Positions 27,269 through 36,098 of a stretch of 59,590 nt of DNA are shown piece by piece (position 1 is the first letter of the stretch; the number at the start of each line of letters is the position of its first letter). This DNA is from an uncultured Bacillota bacterium (GTDB lineage: Bacteria; Bacillota_I; Bacilli_A; Erysipelotrichales; Coprobacillaceae), in NCBI GenBank assembly GCA_949290865.1, contig CASETM010000099.1, positions 1-59,590 of the forward strand. The letters are read 5' to 3'. The notes under the pieces are model-generated. The model was not told the origin of the DNA, did not search any database, and saw only the letters and a program-made list of their open reading frames with translations. A program made the position numbers and the translations under genes.

Positions 27269-28286
27269 ATTAGTATTAGGATATATTGGAAATGGCAAAA
27301 GTGCTAATCGTTATCATATTCCTTTTGTTTTACAAAGACCAGATCGTTTTTTAATAAAAAAGATTTTTGATATCCATGTCAGTCATGATCTATGGTCAGC
27401 TATTGATGGTGTTGAATACTGTGAAGATGTCGAAGCATTATTGCATGATCCACAAATCGATATGATTGTTATTTGTACAACCCATCATTTTCATTATCAA
27501 TATGCCAAAATGGTCTTAGAAGCCGGTAAACATTGTCTGGTTGAAAAGCCATTTATGGAAAATAGTCAGCAAGCGAAAGAAATCTTTACTTTAGCCAATC
27601 AGAAAGGATTGTACTGTTCAGCTTATCAGAACAGAAGATATGATAGTGATTTTTTAACTGTTCAAAAAGTCATTGAAAGTGGAAAATTAGGTGATTTATT
27701 AGAATTAGAAATGCATTTTGATTATTTCCGTCCTGAAGTTCCTGAAAATGTACATCAATTTGATCCTGCTATGTCGTATTTATATGGTCATGGATGTCAT
27801 ACTTTGGATCAGGTAATTTCATATTTTGGTAAACCAGATTATATTCATTATGATGTCAGACAATTGCTTGGTGAAGGAAGAATGAATGATTATTTTGATT
27901 TAGACCTTTATTATGGAATATTAAAAATATCAGTCAAATCTAGTTATTTTAGAATCAAAGAAAGACCAAGTTTCATTGTTTATGGTAAAAAAGGAATGTT
28001 TATAAAACAAACCAAAGACCGTCAGGAAGAACATCTTAAATTGTTCTATATGCCAGATCATCCTGATTTTGGAAAGGATACACCTGCCCATTTTGGAGTT
28101 TTGACATATATAGATGACCAGGGACAATATCATGAAGAAAAAGTACCAAGTGTTGATGGTGATTATGGTAGAGTTTATGATGGAATCTATGACTGTATTG
28201 TACATCATCAACCACAGATCATTACACATGATCAAACCTTAATGCAAATGGAAATCATAGAAATAGGTGTTAAAGAATTAAAATAG
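27255..28286 (+). CDS. Gfo/Idh/MocA-family oxidoreductase (second)
   Basis: A 343-residue paralogue-type dehydrogenase: Rossmann motif LGYIGNGKSANRYH, EKP motif in LVEKPFMENS near residue 96, and a C-terminal domain with GHGCHTLDQVISYFG near 176-190 (the family H-x-x-D pattern). ATG 27255 is chosen, with AAGGAG at 27236-27241 inside the preceding gene; an in-frame TTG at 27243 is too close to that site. Its base composition looks a little less AT-rich than the adjacent island genes. It ends the three-gene UPF0303-Gfo-Gfo operon. The close YdgJ/YhhX-like look suggests a sugar-type substrate. Confidence 0.9.
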   Translation: MIDHKLVLGYIGNGKSANRYHIPFVLQRPDRFLIKKIFDIHVSHDLWSAIDGVEYCEDVEALLHDPQIDMIVICTTHHFHYQYAKMVLEAGKHCLVEKPFMENSQQAKEIFTLANQKGLYCSAYQNRRYDSDFLTVQKVIESGKLGDLLELEMHFDYFRPEVPENVHQFDPAMSYLYGHGCHTLDQVISYFGKPDYIHYDVRQLLGEGRMNDYFDLDLYYGILKISVKSSYFRIKERPSFIVYGKKGMFIKQTKDRQEEHLKLFYMPDHPDFGKDTPAHFGVLTYIDDQGQYHEEKVPSVDGDYGRVYDGIYDCIVHHQPQIITHDQTLMQMEIIEIGVKELK

Positions 28287-28990
28287 TATATCTGTTATAT
28301 ATTAGAACAATCAATTATAATTTGTAAAATTATTTACTTTGTGACGTTCATCTTGATAAAAGAAGATTGTGGTATTAAATATTTTTGTTAGTTCATACAA
28401 ATTTTTAAAAGTATTATTTTGTGAATTTTGCTCATAATAAAGAAAAAGTTAAATGTGTGAGAAATTTTATTTGGATGATCTGATACCTAAATGAGTTGTG
28501 AGATAGAAGTGTTACAGAAAAGAGGATGTGTACATCCTCTTTTCTGTAACATATAATATTTTAATGTCAATTAAAAATTAATAATTAATTGCATAATGTT
28601 GTTAAGAAAATCTAATATGTAGTGTTTTTTTTATAGAAAACTTTGAATTGTTTGGTAATGTGTTCTATTGTAAAGAAACCGATTAAATTGAGATGATATG
28701 TGAAATGACGTTTATATTATGATTGTTTTTGTGGCGCTATTAGCAAAATACATACTATACATAAATATAGAAGTTCTTATAAAAGGCAGTGAATGAATAA
28801 TAATATTACTTTCATGTACTTTTAGTATTTCAATATCCTTGCTTACTTTAAAATTTAGAGAATCTTCATTGTAATGCTTCTATCAGCATAAATTGGTTCA
28901 TCAGATTATTAAATAATGAATACAATATTGATATTTAAGTGAACAATTAAAAAATAGCTCTTGAATAACTTGTTAATCAATTATTGAATT
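28287..28990. other. AT-rich intergenic region with a long perfect hairpin
   Basis: About 700 bases without a credible gene between the Gfo operon and the third RpiR gene. It holds a TTTGTAAAAT element (28321-28330) and the inverted repeat at 28510-28551. The rest shows frequent stops on both strands. Confidence 0.55.
28510..28551. repeat. 19-bp perfect inverted repeat with 4-nt loop
   Basis: Arms 28510-28528 and 28533-28551 are exactly complementary (starting TGTTACAGAAAAGAGG) around loop TGTA. No T run follows on either strand, so it is not a standard terminator, although the CTTTT inside the arm is notable. Confidence 0.85.
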
Positions 28991-29881
28991 TTAATACTCC
29001 TTTGTGTCTTCACTAATTATTTCGTTATCAATAATACGATTTGTTTCAATTTCTTTAGCAATCTTTAATTTATAATCAAGATTTTTTTGATAGTTTAAAG
29101 AGAATAAACAACTATATAAGATATCTAAAATTATATTGATTGAAGCTAATGAGGAAAAATTTGCGATTTTAGAAAATGATTTCTCTCTTGTTGTAATATT
29201 TAATGTAACATCAGCAATTGTTGACAAACTGTTAGTTCCTAGACTTGTAATTGCAATGATTGGAACTTGATTGCGTTTTAAAAAGTGAGCAGTTTTTAAT
29301 AAGGTAGGTGTTTCACCAGAATAAGAAATACAAACAGCGCACTCATCTTGAGTAGCCATTAGTGCATTTTGAAACATATTATCTTGAGTTGGATTTATAT
29401 AAGCATTTTTGTGAATTCTGTTTAATTTAAAAACAAATTCTTCTCCAGCATAATTTAAATTTGCAATAGCAAAAACATGAATGTTACGTGAGCGTTTTAA
29501 TATCTGGACAGCTCTTTGCAAATTATCATATTGTATGAGAGACAAGGTATCCATTACACTTTCTTGATGTAAGTTAACAATTTTACTAGCAATCTTCATA
29601 ATTGTATCTTTATCTGTAAAAGGAATATTAGCATCAATGTCTGTAAAATGTCTTTTTAAATATTCTGTTTCTTCAATAAATGCCTCTTTAAATTCATTCC
29701 AACCTGAAAACCCTAATTTTTTAGAAATTCTAATCATAGTAGATGGAGAAGTATAGGTTTCCTTAGCAATCGTTTTTATCGAATAGTTTTTGATTAATTC
29801 ATTTTTTTCTAAGATATAGTCAATGATTATTGTCTCACTATTTGAAAAATGAATATGTTTCATTTGTTCTCTTAATAACAT
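28991..29881 (-). CDS. RpiR/MurR-family transcriptional regulator (copy 3)
   Basis: A 296-residue regulator, HTH_6 (SIKTIAKETYTSPSTMIRISKKLGF near 33-57) plus SIS (VCISYSGETPTLLKTAHFL near 180-198), closely similar to copy 1 along its whole length. The start at 29881 is chosen because GGTGA then ATG has the same 5-base gap as in copy 1 and the N terminus MLLREQ matches MLIRER; the in-frame ATG at 29884 and GTG at 29890 are alternatives. It is divergent from the iron-ADH-like gene at 30045, and a dyad in the shared spacer is its probable operator. Confidence 0.9.
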   Translation of the reverse strand: MLLREQMKHIHFSNSETIIIDYILEKNELIKNYSIKTIAKETYTSPSTMIRISKKLGFSGWNEFKEAFIEETEYLKRHFTDIDANIPFTDKDTIMKIASKIVNLHQESVMDTLSLIQYDNLQRAVQILKRSRNIHVFAIANLNYAGEEFVFKLNRIHKNAYINPTQDNMFQNALMATQDECAVCISYSGETPTLLKTAHFLKRNQVPIIAITSLGTNSLSTIADVTLNITTREKSFSKIANFSSLASINIILDILYSCLFSLNYQKNLDYKLKIAKEIETNRIIDNEIISEDTKEY

Positions 29882-29920
29882 CATTATCACCTTAATTTAT
29901 TATATAAAATTCAAATTTTA

Positions 29921-29958
29921 TTTACAAATAATTATTTAGAAAAAAAATAATTTGTAAA
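29921..29958. promoter_or_regulatory. Candidate RpiR operator (TTTACAAAT dyad)
   Basis: TTTACAAAT (29921-29929) is the exact inverse complement of ATTTGTAAA (29950-29958); the inner flanks (AATTATT and AATAATT) continue the symmetry. It lies in the 163-base spacer between divergent RpiR copy 3 and the ADH-like operon. Confidence 0.55.
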
Positions 29959-30044
29959 CTACATTTTATAATCATTAAAAAGGGTATTTTATCTCTTAGG
30001 ATTGTGATATTTTTTATTTGAAAAATTGAAGGAGGTTAATAGCA

Positions 30045-31214
30045 ATGTTAAATTTCGTATATCAAAATCCTACAAAAATTATTTTTGGAAAAGGAGCTAT
30101 CAATGATTTGCCAAAAGAGGTCTTAAAATATGGTAATAAAGTATTAATAGTATATGGTGGAGATAGCATTTTTAAGAATGGTCTTTATGAAATATTAGAT
30201 ACTCAGTTTAAAGAAAATGGAATAGATTGTTATGAACTTGGAAATGTAACTGTTCCATCATTATCTGTATTATATCGAGGAATAGAAATAGCAAGACAAA
30301 ATCAAGTAGATTTAGTCATCGGTATTGGTGGTGGATGTTGTATAGATATGGCAAAGTCAATTGCAATTGGTGCTAGCAATGACGTTGACATTTGGAAAAT
30401 ATTACAAGGAAAAATAGCATATGATAATTTGAATTGTTTACCTATTGGTACGATTGTAACAATTGCTGGAAGTGGTAGCGAAATGGATGGTAACAGTGAA
30501 ATTGAAAATCTTGAAACTGGGGAACATGGAAGTATAGGAAGTTTTATTAAAAGTTATCCCTCATTCAGTATTTTGGATCCCGAACTAACATATAACTGTC
30601 CCTTTGAACTTACAGCGTATCATGGTATGACAATTATTGTTCAAGCTATGGAACAATATTTAGTAGATCGCGAAGCAACTTTTATTCAAGATGGTTTTGT
30701 TGAAACAATATGTAAAACTGTAATCAGTGCTTTAAGAACTTTAAAAGAAGATTTGAACAATTATAATGCTCGAGCAAACTTAATGTGGGCTAGTGCTATT
30801 ACATGTAATCGTATATTGGGTCGTGGAAAAAATGCTCCTTGGTTGGGTGGACCATTGGGTGGTTTGATTGATGATACTTTAGGAATTACATATTCTCAGG
30901 GAATTACAATTACTTGGCCTAAATATTTAATGACTTGTTATAAAGATTTTGCACAGACTTTGAAATCATTTGCATTAAATGTAATGGAGATTGATCCTGA
31001 AAATCAAACATGTGATGAAATTGCGCTATCTGGAGCAATAGCCTTGCAAGAATTTATTGATGAAATTGGGTTGGCTCATACTATCAAAGATTTGGGTTAT
31101 GAAAATTATGAAATTGAAGAATTTTCAGATAAAATTAATAAATTAGCTAATCGTAATGTTATTAGCAAAAATGATATTGAAACTATTGTTAAATTATCTA
31201 TTGGAGGAAAATAA
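30045..31214 (+). CDS. Iron-ADH-fold protein lacking all metal ligands
   Basis: A 389-residue protein that aligns along its length with YqhD/BdhA-type iron alcohol dehydrogenases: NPTKIIFGKGAI at the N terminus, YGGDSIF near 37-43, and dinucleotide motif GIGGGCCIDMAKS near 93-105. By position, the four metal ligands known in YqhD (Asp194, His198, His267, His281) correspond here to Thr196, Gln200, Gly269 and Tyr283, so none is kept. The gene is otherwise intact, with AAGGAGG at 30029-30035. It overlaps nothing and precedes an Fe-S aldo/keto reductase by one base. It may be a pseudoenzyme, a binding or regulatory protein, or an enzyme with different chemistry. Confidence 0.88.
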   Translation: MLNFVYQNPTKIIFGKGAINDLPKEVLKYGNKVLIVYGGDSIFKNGLYEILDTQFKENGIDCYELGNVTVPSLSVLYRGIEIARQNQVDLVIGIGGGCCIDMAKSIAIGASNDVDIWKILQGKIAYDNLNCLPIGTIVTIAGSGSEMDGNSEIENLETGEHGSIGSFIKSYPSFSILDPELTYNCPFELTAYHGMTIIVQAMEQYLVDREATFIQDGFVETICKTVISALRTLKEDLNNYNARANLMWASAITCNRILGRGKNAPWLGGPLGGLIDDTLGITYSQGITITWPKYLMTCYKDFAQTLKSFALNVMEIDPENQTCDEIALSGAIALQEFIDEIGLAHTIKDLGYENYEIEEFSDKINKLANRNVISKNDIETIVKLSIGGK

Positions 31215-31215
31215 A

Positions 31216-32322
31216 ATGTTATCAAATTCAAAATTAGGTTTTGGCTTGATGAGATTGCCAAAAGATGAACTAGGAAATATTAATTTAATAGAAGTTCAAA
31301 GAATGGTTGATTCTTTTATGGAAAATGGTTTTAACTATTTTGATACTGCTTTTGCCTATGCGGGTAGTGAAGCAGCAATTAGAGAAACCTTAGTAAAGAA
31401 GTACAGTAGAGATTCATTTACTTTGGCCGATAAACTTCCTGCTTGGAAACTGAAAGAGACAAAAGATGTGGAAAAGATTTTTAATGAATCTCTTAATTTA
31501 TGTGGAGTTGAATATTTTGACTTTTATTTGTTGCATAGTATTGAAAAAAGTCATTATCCAACTTATGAAAAATATCATTGTTTTGATTTTATTAAGAAAA
31601 TGAAAGAGCAAGGAAAAATTAAATATATTGGATTTTCTTTTCATGACGATGCAGAATTCCTAGATAAAGTTTTAACAGAACATCCAGAAATGGATTTTGT
31701 ACAATTACAACTCAATTATTTAGATTGGGAGAATGGAGTTATTCAATCTAGAAAGAATTATGAAGTAGCAAGAAAACATAATAAACCAATTGTTGTTATG
31801 GAACCAATAAAAGGAGGTACCTTAGCTCATTTTCAGCCAGAAATTGAAAAAATATATAAAGATTATGATCCAAACCATTCCGTTGCTTCTTGGGCCTTAC
31901 GATATATAGCCTCATTAGAAGGAGTAATGACAATTTTATCAGGAATGTCAAACATTGAACAAATGAATGATAATCTTGATACTATAAAAAATCTAAAAAA
32001 AGTTAATAATGAAGAACTAAAGTTAATTAAACAAGTAAGTGATTTAGTTCTTTCATCTCCAACCATTCCATGTACTAAATGTCGTTATTGCACACCTGGA
32101 TGTCCTATGAATATTCAAATTCCGGATTTATTTACTGCCTATAATAGTGCAAAAATGTATGGTGAAAATAGACGTTATAATACATATTATAAGGACCATA
32201 GTACAGGGGATTTTCAACCAGCAAAAAGCTGTATTGAGTGTGGACAATGTGAAAGTGTTTGTCCTCAACATTTAGAAATTATTTCATTGTTAAAAGAGGT
32301 ATCATCAGTTTTTGATAAGTAA
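31216..32322 (+). CDS. Aldo/keto reductase with C-terminal 4Fe-4S motifs
   Basis: A 368-residue protein: AKR barrel (about 1-270, with GFGLMRLP, FDTAFAYAGSE carrying the catalytic Asp/Tyr, and LLHSIEKSHYP with His) followed by a ferredoxin-like tail with CTKCRYCTPGCP near 281-292 and CIECGQCESVCP near 342-353, eight cysteines enough for two clusters. This YccK-like fusion type is common in gut Clostridia. ATG 31216 is chosen with GGAGG at 31203-31207; the longer in-frame start lies inside the previous gene. It is cotranscribed with the metal-less ADH and an orphan PTS IIB protein. Confidence 0.9.
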   Translation: MLSNSKLGFGLMRLPKDELGNINLIEVQRMVDSFMENGFNYFDTAFAYAGSEAAIRETLVKKYSRDSFTLADKLPAWKLKETKDVEKIFNESLNLCGVEYFDFYLLHSIEKSHYPTYEKYHCFDFIKKMKEQGKIKYIGFSFHDDAEFLDKVLTEHPEMDFVQLQLNYLDWENGVIQSRKNYEVARKHNKPIVVMEPIKGGTLAHFQPEIEKIYKDYDPNHSVASWALRYIASLEGVMTILSGMSNIEQMNDNLDTIKNLKKVNNEELKLIKQVSDLVLSSPTIPCTKCRYCTPGCPMNIQIPDLFTAYNSAKMYGENRRYNTYYKDHSTGDFQPAKSCIECGQCESVCPQHLEIISLLKEVSSVFDK

Positions 32323-32338
32323 AAAGGAGGATTCGTTT

Positions 32339-32932
32339 ATGAAAAAAGATCGTTTATTTCATTATTTTTATAAATGGTTAGCTAATTTTAAAAATGCAAA
32401 TATGTGTGATGCAGAAAAAATAATTTGTTTCTGTAATGAAAAATATCATGCACATGTCACTTTTCATCAGGAATTTGAAACAATTGAATTATCTATCATT
32501 GATAAACTAACAAATCAAAATGTTTTTTATCTTCATTTTGAAGTTAAAGATTTCTGGATGTGTAGAAATAATATTATATCTTTCTTTCGATTTTTAAAAG
32601 GAGAGGAGAAACTCTCAAATCAATCATCAACTTTAAATTTATCTCCAATAAAAATATTAATCACTTGTACATCAGGTTTTACCAGTTCGTACTTTGCTTC
32701 TTTAATGCAAGAAACCTTCGATAAAAACGAAATAACTGTTTTTATTGATGCTTGTCCTATATCAGAATTGGATAATGTAGTAAAGGATTATGATATTGTA
32801 TTATTAGCACCACAAGTTTCATATGTGTATATTCCATTAAAGAAAAAATTTGGAAAAAAGATTATGCAAATTGATGCTATGGATTTTGCTACAGGAAATG
32901 TTAATAAAACTTTACAAAGTATTTTTGCATAA
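32339..32932 (+). CDS. Orphan PTS IIB-like protein with unknown N-terminal domain
   Basis: A 197-residue protein. The C-terminal half (about 103-197) resembles the lactose/cellobiose-type PTS IIB domain: ILITCTSGFTSSYFASLM carries the phosphocysteine-type Cys in a P-loop-like turn, and YDIVLLAPQVSYVYIPLKKKFGKKIMQID matches the family core. The first 90 residues (with KIICFCNEKYHAHVTFHQEFETIELSI split across 23-50) belong to no family I recognise. No IIA, IIC or EI genes are nearby, so a signalling role, perhaps with the adjacent ADH-like protein or RpiR, is as likely as transport. AAAAGGAGG sets ATG 32339. Confidence 0.75.
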   Translation: MKKDRLFHYFYKWLANFKNANMCDAEKIICFCNEKYHAHVTFHQEFETIELSIIDKLTNQNVFYLHFEVKDFWMCRNNIISFFRFLKGEEKLSNQSSTLNLSPIKILITCTSGFTSSYFASLMQETFDKNEITVFIDACPISELDNVVKDYDIVLLAPQVSYVYIPLKKKFGKKIMQIDAMDFATGNVNKTLQSIFA

Positions 32933-33358
32933 TATTATAATTTATCTATTTTCTCGACCTTTTAATATTAAAATCTATATCGATAATTATTTGCATAGAA
33001 CATAAAGTCTTTCAATGCTTAGATGATATGAAGTATTTGTCTTATTGATTAATATAAGCTCGAAAAAAATTGATTGTTAAATTTATTTGTTATTATTAAA
33101 GAGATATTACATTATATAAAGATTACAGATTAACCGATGGTAATTATAATTTTACTTTAGATATTTGTTTAAGTAATCTTCTAATATCTCTATTATTTAT
33201 AATTTAGGTATATTAAAAATAAAATACAATCTAATGAATATTGTATGTAATCATGAAAATGTATTTTTCTATTTGAGTTTTGTTTAAATAAATATATTTA
33301 TAGAGTAGTATTAAGAAAATTTTGAAGGAAAATTATTGCAAAAACTAAGGAAAAAGAT
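32933..33358. other. AT-rich intergenic stretch, nothing seen
   Basis: About 425 bases of very AT-rich sequence with stops in all frames. I see no gene, no clear terminator and no strong promoter here. Confidence 0.6.
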
Positions 33359-33997
33359 ATGAGTAAAGATAATAATTATCATGTAAAAATGTGGGACAGC
33401 TGGTCAAAGAGCCGTTTTGGAAAACCTGTATATGATTTATGGTTAAATGAATATTTACCATTATTTAAAAAATCAGAAATAATTTTAGATTTAGGATGTG
33501 GTATAGGGGCTAATACCTTATATTTAATTGAAAAAGGATATTCAGTCTTGTCTTGTGATTATTCTAAAGAAGCACTAAAAAATATTGATCAATTTATTGA
33601 ACAGAGTAATACAAAATATTTAAACATGAATAATCCATTTCCATTTGATGATGAGAGTTTTTCTATTATTATTGCTGATATTTCATTACATTATTTTACT
33701 GATGAAAAAACAATTCAAATAATGAAAGAAATAAAAAGAGTTTTAAAATATGGTGGTTATCTGATTGCACGTGTATCAAGTATTCATGATGCATATAATG
33801 TTAATGAGGAAGAGAACCCTGATTCACGCTATATTGACTATGGTTGTTATGGACAACGTTATTTTAATGAACAGGATTTAGAACGTTATTTTGGTTTAAT
33901 TGGGAATTATCAATTTCGTGAAGTGTTAATGACCAGAGATGAAGAATTTTATTCTTATCCGAAAGCTTTATATCAGATACTGGTGAACAAAGATTAA
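33359..33997 (+). CDS. Class I SAM-dependent methyltransferase
   Basis: A 212-residue methyltransferase with motif I ILDLGCGIGANT near 42-53, an acidic residue ending strand 2 (LSCDYSKEAL), motif IV-like IIADISLHYF near 100-109, and a KEIKRVLKYGGYLIARV segment near 122-138, a standard Methyltransf_11/25 arrangement. The substrate is unknown. AAGGAAAAATT lies upstream as a distant ribosome binding site, AAGGAAAAAGAT immediately before ATG. It is a single gene in the island with long AT-rich flanks. Its RWG-like N terminus (MWDSWSKSRFG) resembles small-molecule methylases. Confidence 0.87.
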   Translation: MSKDNNYHVKMWDSWSKSRFGKPVYDLWLNEYLPLFKKSEIILDLGCGIGANTLYLIEKGYSVLSCDYSKEALKNIDQFIEQSNTKYLNMNNPFPFDDESFSIIIADISLHYFTDEKTIQIMKEIKRVLKYGGYLIARVSSIHDAYNVNEEENPDSRYIDYGCYGQRYFNEQDLERYFGLIGNYQFREVLMTRDEEFYSYPKALYQILVNKD

Positions 33998-34568
33998 AAC
34001 ATACTAATCTTTAATTGTAAAAATAGATATTGATATAGAATTAGTAAGCACATAATATATGTTTTATAAAATTATTAAACAGGATTAACTATCTCATTTT
34101 TTAAGTAAGTAAAATATTACCTGCTTGAAGTAGATAAAACAATACTTTTAGTTTTATGAAAAAAATGTTACCATTGCTAATTTTACTCCCTTATGGGAGT
34201 ATTTTTATTTATGTATAATTTCATTGAATAAGTGAAAGGCTTATGTAAAAGAACATTGATAAGTAAATAAAGGCAATATCAGACAGTCCACAGCAATGCA
34301 TTGATGCAGGCAAAAATAATGATACTCATAATCAGCTCTAGCCCGAGCGTGATCAAACCGTCACAGCATGAGGATTATACAGGATAAAACAATAGATACC
34401 TGTTTGTCTTTTGACAAGTGTGCTGTTTTGGTGGTTATGCAGCAACTGATATTGATGACTATATTGAGCATTTGGATAACGATGATATCTAAAAGTATCG
34501 AATTTTGTACATTTCTCATTTTCTGGTTTTTTTAATATGATAAAGGTTAAATAAGGAGAAATGAATTT
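33998..34568. other. Intergenic region with relic coding sequence
   Basis: The left part is AT-rich. From about 34240 the composition becomes more balanced and coding-like, yet reading frames are short; for example one frame ends GGYAATDIDDYIEHLDND (34431-34484) before a stop. This looks like the remnant of a gene belonging to the integration module. I cannot identify it. Confidence 0.4.
34184..34206 (+). terminator. Rho-independent terminator
   Basis: TACTCCC (34184-34190), loop TTAT, GGGAGTA (34195-34201) and a T run. It lies 190 bases beyond the methyltransferase gene. Confidence 0.75.
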
Positions 34569-34763
34569 ATGGAAACAACTGAAAATCAAAAAGTATTGCT
34601 CACGCTGAAAGAAGCAGCTGAATATTTTGGAATTGGTATCAACACGTTAAGAAGATTAACAAACAAGCATACAAGTCTCTGTATCTTCAACGGCAACAAA
34701 AGAATGATCAAACGCAAGAACATGGAAAAGTGGTTGTTGAATCATAACGTGCTTGATTGCTAA
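34569..34763 (+). CDS. xis: Tn916-type excisionase
   Basis: A 64-residue winged-helix protein: LTLKEAAEYFGIGINTLRRL near 12-31, then NGNKRMIKRKNMEKWL near 41-56, the pattern of Tn916 Xis, which bends DNA at attachment sites and steers the integrase toward excision. AAGGAG at 34554-34559 sets the start. It sits 12 bases before the integrase gene, the typical xis-int order. It is intact, unlike its partner. Confidence 0.92.
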   Translation: METTENQKVLLTLKEAAEYFGIGINTLRRLTNKHTSLCIFNGNKRMIKRKNMEKWLLNHNVLDC

Positions 34764-34775
34764 GAGGAAAAGAAA

Positions 34776-35923
34776 ATGGGAAAGGATTTAAGAAATAAAG
34801 AACTCGGTTTAGGTATCATACAGAGAAAAGACGGACTTTATATGGCCAGATTTACAAATAAATCAGGTAAACGCATTGCACTGACAGATCCTGATCTGAA
34901 ATGCTTGAGAATGAGGTTTGAAAAGGCAAAGGTAGAAGATTATGAAAGCCAGGGTGTGGCTACACGTAACTACAGTATCAAAGAATGGCATGATTTCTGG
35001 ATAGAGAATATTAAAAAGCCTCAGGGAGTTACTCAACAGTATCTGGACCATCTGGAGACAGCTTTTAACAAATACATCATCAAAAAAGATAGAGGAAATA
35101 TTTCCATCAGAGAATTTCGTATGATTGATGTTCAGCTGATCGTTAATGAAGCCAGTAATGATTCGGTTACTGCAGCCATCAATATACTGTCTGTCTTAAA
35201 ACAAATGTTCAATGTAGCCTATGAAAACGATCTTATTAAGAAAAATCCTGCCAAAAGCATTCATATATCAAAACCAAGAAGAAGGGCAACAGAAGCCATG
35301 TCAAGGAAGGATGAAGAAGTTCTGATCAGTCATATCGCTTCTCAACGCCTTAAGGATATGGTGCTGCTGATGCTGAATACAGGTCTAAGATTAAGTGAAT
35401 TACTTGGTCTTTCTTTTGATGAGGTTGATCTTGAAAAAAAGTATATTTGCATTCGACATCAGCTTTCCTATCGACGCAATGAAGAGGGAGAATACATCTT
35501 TGCAAAAACAAAGAACAAAAAAGCAGGATCATCCCACTCAATAAAACAGCATATGAAATACTGGATAGAAACATCAAAAAAAGAAAGCCTGAACTAGGGA
35601 AGATATATAGAGGAAAATCATCGATCAGTGATGATCTTATCTTTGTATCATCATTTGGTGATGCATACAATCGTACTGGTTTTAGCAGCTCATTAGGATA
35701 CTGTATAGAAAAGGCAAAAAAAAGCGGATATGAATTTGACTGTCCAAGACTTTCAGCGCATATTTTCAGACATACGTTTGCAACGCGTTGTCTAGAAGCG
35801 GGAATGACACCAAATACTGTCAGTTCTCTTTTAGGACATGGGACCATTCGTATGACACTGTCCTATGTTCACAACAGTACAGAAAAATTCAGAGAGGATA
35901 CAGCGTTGTTGGATAAAATCTAA
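34776..35923 (+). pseudogene. int: Tyrosine integrase, frameshifted
   Basis: A Tn916-like integrase. Frame 1 (34776-35597) encodes the arm-binding N terminus, the core-binding domain (about 65-165) and the first catalytic part with the active-site Arg in LLMLNTGLRLSELLGL. The frame then moves by -1 near 35538-35550. The rest continues in another frame to 35923, with TAYEILDRNIKKR, the HIFRHTFATRC box, LLGHG and the nucleophile Tyr in MTLSYVH. All catalytic residues survive on the DNA, so one lost base explains the break. It lies 175 bases from attR. It could still be read if the sequence contains an error. Confidence 0.9.
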
Positions 35924-36098
35924 ATTGTACAATTGGGATGAATATTAATTGGTGTTATAATGATGCTGAAAAAAGCAAGGTTTTATAGCACAGATAAACA
36001 GAATAAATGAGTCAAACGAGTGGTACCTGATGGTACGAATGAGGAAGATAAAAAAAAGCGCTCATTTTAACAGTTTTTTTTGATCAAATAAAACAATC
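35924..36098. other. Spacer between integrase and attR
   Basis: Includes an AAAAAAAGCGCTC stretch near 36051-36063 and T-rich tracts. It probably contains integrase arm-binding sites, but none can be named by eye. Confidence 0.3.

Noticed and set aside
28510-28551. Calling the long hairpin a terminator or a CRISPR repeat
   Set aside because: There is no T run after it and no repeat array; only one copy is seen in the window.
34353-34589. A 78-codon minus-strand frame before xis
   Set aside because: No start signal or known domain; it overlaps the xis ribosome binding site region and looks like the reverse of relic coding DNA.
33998-36098. Conjugation or plasmid replication genes that would make the island an ICE
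   Set aside because: Only xis and int are recognisable; no relaxase, coupling protein, type IV secretion or replication gene occurs between the att repeats.
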